From Bdellovibrionia bacterium (GTDB lineage: Bacteria > Bdellovibrionota > Bdellovibrionia > Bdellovibrionales > UBA1609): a stretch of 43,627 nt of DNA. Below are positions 34,596-41,894 of the stretch, one piece after another; position 1 is the stretch's first letter; each line of letters starts with the position of its first letter. The translations under genes and the position numbers were made by a program. The notes beneath the pieces were generated by a model, which was not told the DNA's origin, made no database searches, and saw only the letters and a list, made by a program, of their open reading frames with translations. Location of the stretch: the NCBI GenBank assembly GCA_030432925.1, contig JAUILT010000014.1, positions 1-43,627 of the forward strand, in the 5' to 3' direction.

Positions 34596-35368
34596 TTGAA
34601 ACAGATTTCATAAAGCTTCCAAATCGGGCGTCAAAACCAAGAACCTTCGGTTTGAACTTTCTTCTCGACAATGGGCTTCCCACTCAAAAATTCATTGATG
34701 TTATTGAGAGCCATAGTGAGCTGATAGACTCCGTTAAGTTTGGTTGGGGAACGGCTCTTGTAACAAAGGACTTAATGACAAAAGTGAGCTGTCTTAGAAA
34801 GAATGGTATAGGTTATCAGTTGGGTGGAACTCTTTTTGAAAAGGCAGTAATACAGGGAAAAGTCGGAGAGTTTGTCAGTTTTTGCAAAAAAATTGAGGTA
34901 CCGTATGTAGAAGTCTCTGATGGGACCATCGAAATGCCAATTCAAGATCGGCGCAATTATATCAAGGAACTTTCAAAAGAATTTAAAGTGCTGACTGAGG
35001 TGGGCTACAAGGATGTTGAACGGTCCAAGCTACTGAGTCCTTCAAGTTGGATTGACCTGATGAAATCAGATTTTGAATCCGGCGCCGTTTATGTGATCAC
35101 GGAGTCGAGGGAGAGTGGAACCAGCGGTATTTGCAGGGAAAATGGAGAGCTTCGCTTTGGGTTGATTGAGGAGATTCGAGCATCAGGTCTGGATTTGAAC
35201 AAGATTGTATTTGAGGCTCCGAACAAGTCATTGCAGACATATTTCATCAAGAAAATGGGAGCTAACGTAAACCTTGGAAACATTTCATTTAACGATGTCG
35301 TCGCGTTGGAAACTCTGCGTTTGGGGTTGAGATCGGATACGCTATATTTTTTTGAGGAGGAGGGGTAA
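34592..35368 (+). CDS. comA: Phosphosulfolactate synthase
   Basis: 258-residue TIM-barrel enzyme that adds sulfite to phosphoenolpyruvate to give 2-phosphosulfolactate. Seen: SVKFGWGTALV near 47-57, YVEVSDGTIEMP near 107, a TEVGYKD strand, ITESRESGTSGIC near 171-183, and the C-terminal block APNKSLQTYFIK, VNLGNI and LETLRLGLRSDT. Hsa32-like heat-tolerance proteins of plants share this fold, but the directly linked comB argues for the synthase. It is translationally coupled to comB, and the next gene starts right after its stop. No comC, comD or comE is present, so the pathway would stop at sulfolactate and not go on to coenzyme M. Confidence 0.92.
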   Translation: MIETDFIKLPNRASKPRTFGLNFLLDNGLPTQKFIDVIESHSELIDSVKFGWGTALVTKDLMTKVSCLRKNGIGYQLGGTLFEKAVIQGKVGEFVSFCKKIEVPYVEVSDGTIEMPIQDRRNYIKELSKEFKVLTEVGYKDVERSKLLSPSSWIDLMKSDFESGAVYVITESRESGTSGICRENGELRFGLIEEIRASGLDLNKIVFEAPNKSLQTYFIKKMGANVNLGNISFNDVVALETLRLGLRSDTLYFFEEEG

Positions 35369-35767
35369 ATGAGAGATCCCAAAAACGTTTTCCATCTTGC
35401 GATACCTTCCCATGACCTAGGGATGGCAAAAGAGTTCTATGAGTTATTGGGGTGCGAAGTTGCAAGAACCTACGAAGACAGAATTACATTGAACTTTTTT
35501 GGAGACCAGGTTGTTTGTCACTTTGATGAGGGATATGAACCTCCAGAGCCTAAAATGTACCCTAGGCATTTCGGAGTCACTTTCGTCGAAGAGGCGGAGT
35601 TTCAGGATGTGTATAAGAGATCCAAAGGTGCTCAGCTCAAGTTCTTCAAAGACGTCTTTTTTCGATTTCAGGGTAAACGTGAAGAACACAAGACATTTTT
35701 TTTAGAAGACCCTTCCGGCAACTTGCTGGAGTTCAAATGGTATAAAGATCCTGAGATGATTTACTAG
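35369..35767 (+). CDS. VOC (glyoxalase/dioxygenase-fold) family protein
   Basis: 132 residues with two beta-alpha-beta-beta-beta units. VFHLAIPSHDLGMAKEFYEL gives the first metal-ligand His (about residue 8), HFGVTFVEE a second (near 67) and FFLEDPSGNLLEFKWY the last Glu. These are the positions used by metal-dependent VOC enzymes such as glyoxalase I and fosfomycin-resistance proteins. The substrate is unknown. Its ATG follows the comA stop with no gap and has GGAGGAGGGG upstream, so it belongs to the comBA operon and may act on sulfolactate or a related intermediate. Confidence 0.85.
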   Translation: MRDPKNVFHLAIPSHDLGMAKEFYELLGCEVARTYEDRITLNFFGDQVVCHFDEGYEPPEPKMYPRHFGVTFVEEAEFQDVYKRSKGAQLKFFKDVFFRFQGKREEHKTFFLEDPSGNLLEFKWYKDPEMIY

Positions 35768-35931
35768 TTTCAAGGCCGGGGCAGGGCAGGATTGCCCCAA
35801 TATATAACGCTACGGGCTATACTCTGGATTTGGCATTCATCCAAATGCATGATTTGGTTTGCGAGGCCGACCATGGTAATAATGAACACTGATTTTTGAT
35901 TTGTCACCTGCCTGAGGGAGAAGTTGATTCC
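35768..35931 (+). promoter_or_regulatory. Intergenic hairpins between the comBA operon and the glycan genes
   Basis: GGGGCA at 35778-35783 pairs with TGCCCC at 35793-35798, eleven bases after the VOC gene stop. No T tract follows, so it is at best a weak terminator. Nearby, ATTTGG and CCAAAT around 35828-35846 make a second small dyad. No clear promoter hexamers were found. Confidence 0.3.
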
Positions 35932-36978
35932 ATGGACCTGTCATTGGTCATTCCTTGTTATAATGAAGGGGATCACCTGGAGGATAGAGCTGAAACTATC
36001 ATTTCCTACATGGCCAGCACCCACCCTCATTTGGTCTATGAGGTTATTTTTGTTAATGATGGCTCTACAGATTCCACTCAAAAAGTTATAGAGAGCCTGC
36101 AGTCAAAATATTCCTTTGTTAGAAATGTATCTTACTTCCCCAATCAGGGGCGGGGATTTGCCCTGTCTTCAGGTTTTAAGGCCACCAGTGGTAAAAAAGT
36201 GATAAGTCTCGATGCGGACCTTTCCTATGATGTCGGCCATATTACAGATGTTTTGAAGGAGTTTGAAGCTGATGAAAAAGTTGAGGTGGTTGTAGTTAGC
36301 GCTTATATGAGAGGTGGATACTCAAAAAATGTCCCATTAAAGAGGTTACTGCTCTCTCGTTTTGCCAATTGGATTCTTTCTGGTTTTTTCTACGGTCGTA
36401 TTTCAACAGTGACATGTATGGTGCGTGGGTACGACGGGGAGTTGGTTCGGCGATTCACTTTTGTTGAAAAGGGTAAGGAAATTCATCTGGAAATCCTTAG
36501 GAAGCTGGCCCTGCTGAATGCAAATATTAAAGAAATTCCAGGTCGGTTGGTTTGGAAAAAGGCTGATAAACCGGTGGCTCGTAGAAAAACCAACCTTATT
36601 TTTTCCAGGGCCATCAAAAATCACCTTTTATATGGTTTGATGATTCGTCCAAATAGATTTCTTAAATGGTCGGCCCTGATAATTTTGGCAATTGGTATTT
36701 GGGAGTCATTTAATGTTTTGGGGTCTATCTTTCGATTTTATCGAGTGACTGATAAAGGTTTTTCAGCAGACATATGGATGGCCTTGAATTCAGCTTTAGA
36801 GTACTCACCACATACATTTATTATTGCCGGAGTATCCACAATTGTTGGGTTTCAGATCTTTTTCTTCGTTGTGATGATACAGGTCAATAAATTGCAGCAG
36901 GAAGAGCTGTTAAAGCATATTTTGGCTTTGCAAAACAGTCTGGATGCGATCCCAAAAATGAAAACAAGCGACAGGTAG
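35932..36978 (+). CDS. Family 2 glycosyltransferase, polyprenyl-phosphate sugar synthase-like
   Basis: 348 residues from ATG 35932 (GGAG eleven bases upstream; TTG 35896 is possible but less likely). GT-A fold with LSLVIPCYNEGDHLE, VNDGSTDST, the nucleotide-binding LDADLSYD and a CMVRGYD acceptor loop. Two C-terminal membrane helices follow (about 250-270, 300-325). This is the layout of GtrB/DPM1-like enzymes that put hexose on undecaprenyl phosphate. It would supply lipid-linked sugar to the GT-C-like proteins encoded nearby, a link inferred from family behaviour. It is first of a run of plus-strand genes with short gaps or overlaps. Confidence 0.87.
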   Translation: MDLSLVIPCYNEGDHLEDRAETIISYMASTHPHLVYEVIFVNDGSTDSTQKVIESLQSKYSFVRNVSYFPNQGRGFALSSGFKATSGKKVISLDADLSYDVGHITDVLKEFEADEKVEVVVVSAYMRGGYSKNVPLKRLLLSRFANWILSGFFYGRISTVTCMVRGYDGELVRRFTFVEKGKEIHLEILRKLALLNANIKEIPGRLVWKKADKPVARRKTNLIFSRAIKNHLLYGLMIRPNRFLKWSALIILAIGIWESFNVLGSIFRFYRVTDKGFSADIWMALNSALEYSPHTFIIAGVSTIVGFQIFFFVVMIQVNKLQQEELLKHILALQNSLDAIPKMKTSDR

Positions 36979-36994
36979 CGGGTGTTTTAATAGC

Positions 36995-38101
36995 ATGAGT
37001 ATTCCTACCATAGCAAAAAAGCAATTTTTGTCAATTTTATCTCTCAGTTATATTGTCTCAGACGAGTTTCTGGATTTTTTAGAGGCCAATGAAGGTGCCC
37101 AGCAGTTTTTAAATAGCTGGTACAAGCTTTTTGAGGCACAGAGGGATTTGGTTTTTGCGGGCTATCCCAAGTGTGAAGTTTATCAGGAGCCGTATCTTGA
37201 AGATCTTTGTATTTCATTTCTGGAAAAATTTTCGGTGCGGCTAGAGAAGGTTCCGCACACAAGGCCAGTGATTTTCTTGTCTCATGACCTAGATTATCTT
37301 TGGCCAACCGTTCAGCTGAGAGCAAAGTCGTTTGTAAGATCAAAGTCCTATAGGGATCTTTTTTACTCTTCGAAGAGTTTTTTGAAAAGTGTTGAGGCTT
37401 TTTTGAGTTTCGACAAGCTTGGAGGGGAAGAGTCAAATTCAACCGTTTTTGTGGCCAATCCATATCCTCAATCAGGTATTGCGAGAATCAAACAGTGGGT
37501 ATTGGACCCATCTTACAATTCAGAACATCCTTTGTTTATTGAATTGAAGGAGCTTCTAAGGGCTTATAAACCCTCCATCGGCATTCACGGTGGGTACTAC
37601 TCGCTTTCGGAGTCAACTTTGGTGAATGAAATAAATGGGCTCGAAAAGTCGCTTGGTGAAACTATTAAGCTTTCCCGGCAGCACTGGTTGAATTTGTCAG
37701 AAAAACAAGGGCACGAGTCTTTATTCAATGCTGGCATTCGGGTTGATTCAAGCTGGGGGTTTAATAATCATTTGGCATTTCGGGGGGGGGTCGGCAGGGC
37801 ATTTCCCCTCTATGTGAACGAAGAGGAGAGCCTGATCGAAATCCCCATGCTGATTATGGATGGAACATTGTTTTATGAAATGAAGCTTACTGAGGATGAA
37901 GCCTATAGGAAATGCTGTCGGGTATTGGACAAAGTTTTTGAGAGAAAGGGACAGGTTGCAATTAATTGGCATGGTCGTGGAGCAGATCCGCATTGGAGTT
38001 GGATTTCACTGTACAAGAAAGTGGTGGAGTACTGCCAGGGTAAGGGTTTTGATTTCAGGAAGATGCCAGAGGCCAGTGAGGTGATGAATGCCCATGTATA
38101 G
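36995..38101 (+). CDS. Polysaccharide deacetylase-like protein with a nine-G coding tract
   Basis: 368 residues of the NodB-like deacetylase superfamily. Signs: VIFLSHDLDYLW (about residues 91-102), matching the SHDVD form of the first metal motif; IGIHGGYYSLSE (about 196-207), where only the first His of the usual H-x3-H pair is clear; GIRVDSSWGF, the catalytic-arm region; and VAINWHGRG near 324-332 with the late His. Similar proteins occur in exopolysaccharide gene clusters and may N-deacetylate the polymer, but the altered second motif leaves activity uncertain. Nine consecutive G (37782-37790) encode Arg-Gly-Gly, so slippage could switch the gene off. There is a 17-base gap after the GT2 gene. 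Confidence 0.78.
   Translation: MSIPTIAKKQFLSILSLSYIVSDEFLDFLEANEGAQQFLNSWYKLFEAQRDLVFAGYPKCEVYQEPYLEDLCISFLEKFSVRLEKVPHTRPVIFLSHDLDYLWPTVQLRAKSFVRSKSYRDLFYSSKSFLKSVEAFLSFDKLGGEESNSTVFVANPYPQSGIARIKQWVLDPSYNSEHPLFIELKELLRAYKPSIGIHGGYYSLSESTLVNEINGLEKSLGETIKLSRQHWLNLSEKQGHESLFNAGIRVDSSWGFNNHLAFRGGVGRAFPLYVNEEESLIEIPMLIMDGTLFYEMKLTEDEAYRKCCRVLDKVFERKGQVAINWHGRGADPHWSWISLYKKVVEYCQGKGFDFRKMPEASEVMNAHV
37782..37790 (+). repeat. Homopolymer of nine G inside the deacetylase-like gene
   Basis: The tract spans codons 263-266 (CGG GGG GGG GTC). It is the longest G run I found in the window. Gain or loss of one base would shift the frame for the last 100 residues, as in phase-variable surface genes. 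Confidence 0.85.
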
Positions 38102-38119
38102 GTTCCTAAGGAATGAAAA

Positions 38120-40024
38120 ATGTGTGGAATAGCCGGTTTTTTTTCTGAAAGTGACTTTGGTAGCGACTTTGTGCGAGTGCTGGAACCAATGCTGACTAGT
38201 ATTGAGCACCGGGGCCCTGATCATCAGGGTGTTTTTCAGCAGGACAATATAGCGATGGGTAACCAGCGCTTGAAGGTCATTGACCTTGAGGGCGGAAACC
38301 AACCCATGCACAGTTACTGTGGAAGGTATGTGTGTGTATATAATGGAGAGATCTATAATTACAGAAAACTAAGAAAGTTATTGATCTCCAGGGGTGCTAC
38401 TTTCAAAACCAAATCTGATACCGAGGTTTTTATTAACGGTTTTTCAGCTTTTGGTCTTGATTTTTTTCCAATGCTCGATGGGATGTTTGCGGCATGTATT
38501 TACGACAAAACCTCCAAAGAGGTATTTTTGGTTCGGGACAGATTGGGGATTAAACCACTCTACTATTCTGAGGTGGAAGATTCGATTGTCTTTGCGAGTG
38601 AAATAAAATCCATATTGAAGTATTCTGATACTTTTGATGATCTTGATTTTAAAGCTCTTTCCATGTACCTGCATCAGGGCTTTATACCACAACCGTGGAC
38701 TGCATTTTCAAAAATAAAAAGACTCCCAGCTGGGCACTATTTGCATTTTGATGGGTCCCTGAATCTCATGGAGTATTTTGAGCTCGATTTCACCAGGAAA
38801 GAGGATATCAGCAAGAATGAAGCCAGTGAGGAGTTGGAAGGCTGTGTCTCTAAAGCTGTAAAATATCAGGTTCACTCAGACGTGCCTGTGGGTGTGTTTC
38901 TGAGTGGAGGTTATGACTCGAGTCTTGTTCTGTCAATGTTGCATAAGAATGGTGTGAGGCCAAAAACATACACCTTGGCTTTCGGCGATCCTGAATATGA
39001 TGAGTCAGGTGTTGCTGAGGGGCTTGCAAATTTTTTGAATTTTTCCAGTGAAGTGGTGAGGATGGACGAGGATCAGCTGATCCGGTGCTTTTCTGAGCGT
39101 TCAGAGCATTATGCCGAGCCATTGTACCCTTGGATTAATAGTGGCAGGTCATTCTTGGCGGAGCATGTGCGAAATGATGGCGTTAACGTAGTACTCAATG
39201 GAGCTGGTGGAGATGAGCTTTTTTGTGGATATCAAACATTAAATGCATTGAAGCTTTCGGGAATGATTCGACCTTTTGTAAAAAAACCTTCGAACTCCAT
39301 TCTCTCAGGGATAGTCAATCGCTTGCCTGCTGGAGAAGGGGTATTGCCTTTCAGCTATAAGGCGAAGGCATTTTTAAATGCCATTGATAGTGACCCACTG
39401 CGAACTTTCTTTAATTTTAAGAATCCACTTGTCGGAGTCGACCTAAAGATGATCTTCTCTGAAGACTTTGTTGCCAAATTAGCCGAGCATGACCCGTTTG
39501 AGATGTTTTCCCAGTATCACGGAAGAATTTCTGATTGGAACATTATTGATCAGGCGCAATATCTTGATATGAAGTGTTTCCTAGAGGGGGCCATTTTGTG
39601 TCTTGGAGATAACGCGACGATGGCAAAATCCGTTGAAGAAAGGGTTCCGCTTTTGGGAAATGAAGTCGTGGATTTTGCTTTGAAGCTGCCATTAAAGACA
39701 AAGTTCGAAATGGGCTCAGTCAAGCCTATCGTGAAAAGTTCGGTACAGAATTATTTGGCCAGAAATGGATCTCACGCCTTGGCGAAGGGTTTTTCCAAAA
39801 GAGGTTTTGACCTTCCCGGTAACAAGTGGATGAAGAGTGGAAGCTGGGGAGAGTACATTGGCGATCACGTGCTGGGAGAAGATCGCCTGATAAATATGGG
39901 AATTTTTAAACCAGCAGGTGTCAGGGACATAGTTTTAAGACACAAAAGAGGGGAAACTAATTTTGAACGAGCTATCCAGGTGATAACAGGTTTTGTGGAG
40001 TTTTTTGATCGTTATGGAAAATAA
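38120..40024 (+). CDS. AsnB-like glutamine-dependent amidotransferase
   Basis: 634 residues. The N-terminal glutaminase uses Cys2 (MCGIAGFFS), with RGPDHQG, NGEIYNYR and SDTEVFINGF, and releases ammonia from glutamine. The C-terminal synthetase part binds ATP through FLSGGYDSSLV (about residue 260), with GAGGDELFCGY downstream. The P-loop normally reads SGGLDSS; Tyr for Leu is unusual. Such proteins are common in surface glycan loci, where they are thought to amidate sugar carboxylates, for example on uronic acids, and not to make free asparagine. Uronate sugars from the WbpA/B/D route would be plausible targets. Its end overlaps the next gene by eleven bases. Confidence 0.9.
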   Translation: MCGIAGFFSESDFGSDFVRVLEPMLTSIEHRGPDHQGVFQQDNIAMGNQRLKVIDLEGGNQPMHSYCGRYVCVYNGEIYNYRKLRKLLISRGATFKTKSDTEVFINGFSAFGLDFFPMLDGMFAACIYDKTSKEVFLVRDRLGIKPLYYSEVEDSIVFASEIKSILKYSDTFDDLDFKALSMYLHQGFIPQPWTAFSKIKRLPAGHYLHFDGSLNLMEYFELDFTRKEDISKNEASEELEGCVSKAVKYQVHSDVPVGVFLSGGYDSSLVLSMLHKNGVRPKTYTLAFGDPEYDESGVAEGLANFLNFSSEVVRMDEDQLIRCFSERSEHYAEPLYPWINSGRSFLAEHVRNDGVNVVLNGAGGDELFCGYQTLNALKLSGMIRPFVKKPSNSILSGIVNRLPAGEGVLPFSYKAKAFLNAIDSDPLRTFFNFKNPLVGVDLKMIFSEDFVAKLAEHDPFEMFSQYHGRISDWNIIDQAQYLDMKCFLEGAILCLGDNATMAKSVEERVPLLGNEVVDFALKLPLKTKFEMGSVKPIVKSSVQNYLARNGSHALAKGFSKRGFDLPGNKWMKSGSWGEYIGDHVLGEDRLINMGIFKPAGVRDIVLRHKRGETNFERAIQVITGFVEFFDRYGK

Positions 40025-40949
40025 GACTTTTACCTTTGCTAATACACTCAAGCTTGGATTGTATCTGGCAGTTCTGGTCGGCCTTGTTTTCTATTTTAGT
40101 AGTCATTGGGGGGAAATCACCAGAGGAAGCTTTAAGATATCCAGTCTGGCTGTGGGAGTACTTTTTGCTGGTTTGGTGATGATGATTCGTGGATTGATTC
40201 TCAAAAATTTCATTTTTATTTTTAATGGTAAAACTTCTACTGGGAAGTGTGTTGAAATCTGTGCCTCTGCGACGATAGTTAATCTGGTTCTCCACTTGGG
40301 CATAGGTTCAGCGATGATGGTTGTTTTTATTAGAAATGCAACGGGGAAAAGGTTTGTGGAAGCAGGGTCTGTTCAGTTAGCATCACTGATATACCATATA
40401 TTTGCAGATGCATTTTTAGGACTACTTGTCCTCATGATTTTCTATCCAGAATACGGACTCCTGAGTTTGTTTTTTTTGTCGATATTGTTGGGAATAATCT
40501 TGTCAGGAATGCTGGTAAGTTTGGCACACAATAGAAATATAAAAGTAGGGTTTGAGTTTTTGGACAATATAGTAGCGACTCTGTCTCAGTGTTACCGAAT
40601 GGAGTTTTTCCGGAGAATTTTACCTTTATGTTTTATTGAAACCCTGTGCCTTGTTGGGTGTGTTTTTTTCGCCTTTCAGGCTATTGGAGTTGATGTTGAA
40701 TCTGTTGCCTCTGCTTTATATGCAAGTATAAGAAACCTCTCTATATTATTGGCTATAACTCCTGGAGCCTTGGGGATTTCTGAAGCGGTCATGGGTCTGT
40801 CGGCACAGTTATTTTCTGTTTCAGAGGTACAGTCGGTGACGACGTCCATGTTTATCAGGGTTTTTATTCTTTTCTCATGCCTGTTCGTTGTTAGCGGCTT
40901 CAAATTTTGCCGCATTATTGGGCAGCGAAATCCTGATGGGGGTGATTGA
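40014..40949 (+). CDS. Flippase-like membrane protein (LPG synthase TM region/UPF0104 type)
   Basis: 311 residues with about eight membrane helices. The C-terminal motif TPGALGISEAVMG is the PGG-x-G-x-x-E signature of the lysylphosphatidylglycerol synthase TM region superfamily, whose members move lipids or lipid-linked sugars. I chose ATG 40014 (GGAG thirteen bases upstream, a long spacing); GTG 39993 is the alternative. It lacks the cytosolic aminoacyl-transferase domain of MprF. In this operon a job in flipping a lipid-linked sugar or precursor is plausible. The stop TGA overlaps the ATG of the next gene. Confidence 0.75.
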   Translation: MENKTFTFANTLKLGLYLAVLVGLVFYFSSHWGEITRGSFKISSLAVGVLFAGLVMMIRGLILKNFIFIFNGKTSTGKCVEICASATIVNLVLHLGIGSAMMVVFIRNATGKRFVEAGSVQLASLIYHIFADAFLGLLVLMIFYPEYGLLSLFFLSILLGIILSGMLVSLAHNRNIKVGFEFLDNIVATLSQCYRMEFFRRILPLCFIETLCLVGCVFFAFQAIGVDVESVASALYASIRNLSILLAITPGALGISEAVMGLSAQLFSVSEVQSVTTSMFIRVFILFSCLFVVSGFKFCRIIGQRNPDGGD

Positions 40950-41884
40950 TGTATACTACCTTCGAGGCTACTTCATTTTTTCGGGAAATCATGGGATCTG
41001 AGTTTTGGGTGAATGAAGAAATATATAGTGATAAACGCCTGGAATTGATTTTTTTCAAACACAAGCTATCTAAAACCCTGGTTTCCACGCCCTATAGAGA
41101 TCGCGCCGCAATCAAGTTTCATGAGAACAATGCTTCAATTGATGATTGCTTCGAAGGCGTCAAAGATTTTTTAAAAGGCAAGTCAGCGATATTCAAGGAT
41201 TTGTCCGTATTTTCCTCTCTTTCAATTGATGTGTCAAAGTATTGTAATGGAAGTTATTCCATGGTGAATTCTGATGTGGCACTAGATTCGAAGTTGGAGT
41301 CACGCCTTCACAAGTCTGCTGTAAAGGCAAACAGAAGGGCAAAAGAGGTTTTTAATCTCAGTTTCAAGGTTGATTCGTGGGATATTGACAGGTTTTATGA
41401 GCTGTATCTGGAATCACGACTTCGACTGGGTGTTTTGCCGTATGCAAAGTCCCTTTTTAGAAAGTTCGCACAGGGAATTGGAAAAAAAACAGTTGTATTC
41501 AGTGCGGAAGATGAGAGTGGACCAATTGGATATCTTATCTGCTATTTGCATGGTGATGAGATGATCTCTGGTCATCTGGCCTACGATTATTCTAAAAGAC
41601 TCAAGCGTGTTACAGATTTTTTGTTTTTACAGGCATTTATTTGGGGCAGAAACAATGGTTTCGTCAATTATCGGTTTGGCTCAGACCATCGAAGCCAAGA
41701 GGGACTAATTACGTTCAAAGAGAGATTGGGTGCCGTTGTCAGGCCCCAATATGATCTTCTATTTGGCGTTGAGGAAACGCACGATGGTGCTCAGAATAAC
41801 AGGTTTGTTACCAGTTTAATAAAACATGTTCCAATGCGGCTTTTCCGGCATTCATTTTTGGGCACTAAAATTTATTTTTCGTAG
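40949..41884 (+). CDS. FemAB/GNAT-fold acyl- or aminoacyltransferase-like protein
   Basis: 311 residues from ATG 40949, which shares a base with the upstream stop; a run of G lies upstream as ribosome site. Two halves of GNAT-like fold are seen. The second has VKANRRAKE and FYELYLESRLRLGVLPYAK, VVFSAEDESGPIGYLICYL, and LFLQAFIWGRNNGFVNYRFG, the pattern of Acetyltransf_6/FemAB-like proteins of exopolysaccharide loci. Known FemAB enzymes add amino acids from tRNA to peptidoglycan precursors; relatives in glycan clusters are of unknown substrate. It might attach an acyl or aminoacyl group to the polymer. Confidence 0.75.
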   Translation: MYTTFEATSFFREIMGSEFWVNEEIYSDKRLELIFFKHKLSKTLVSTPYRDRAAIKFHENNASIDDCFEGVKDFLKGKSAIFKDLSVFSSLSIDVSKYCNGSYSMVNSDVALDSKLESRLHKSAVKANRRAKEVFNLSFKVDSWDIDRFYELYLESRLRLGVLPYAKSLFRKFAQGIGKKTVVFSAEDESGPIGYLICYLHGDEMISGHLAYDYSKRLKRVTDFLFLQAFIWGRNNGFVNYRFGSDHRSQEGLITFKERLGAVVRPQYDLLFGVEETHDGAQNNRFVTSLIKHVPMRLFRHSFLGTKIYFS

Positions 41885-41894
41885 AGAGGTTGGA

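Noticed and set aside
34592-35368. comA as a plant Hsa32-like heat-tolerance protein or as part of coenzyme M synthesis
   Set aside because: The coupled comB gene supports a phosphosulfolactate route, and the later coenzyme M genes are absent from the window.
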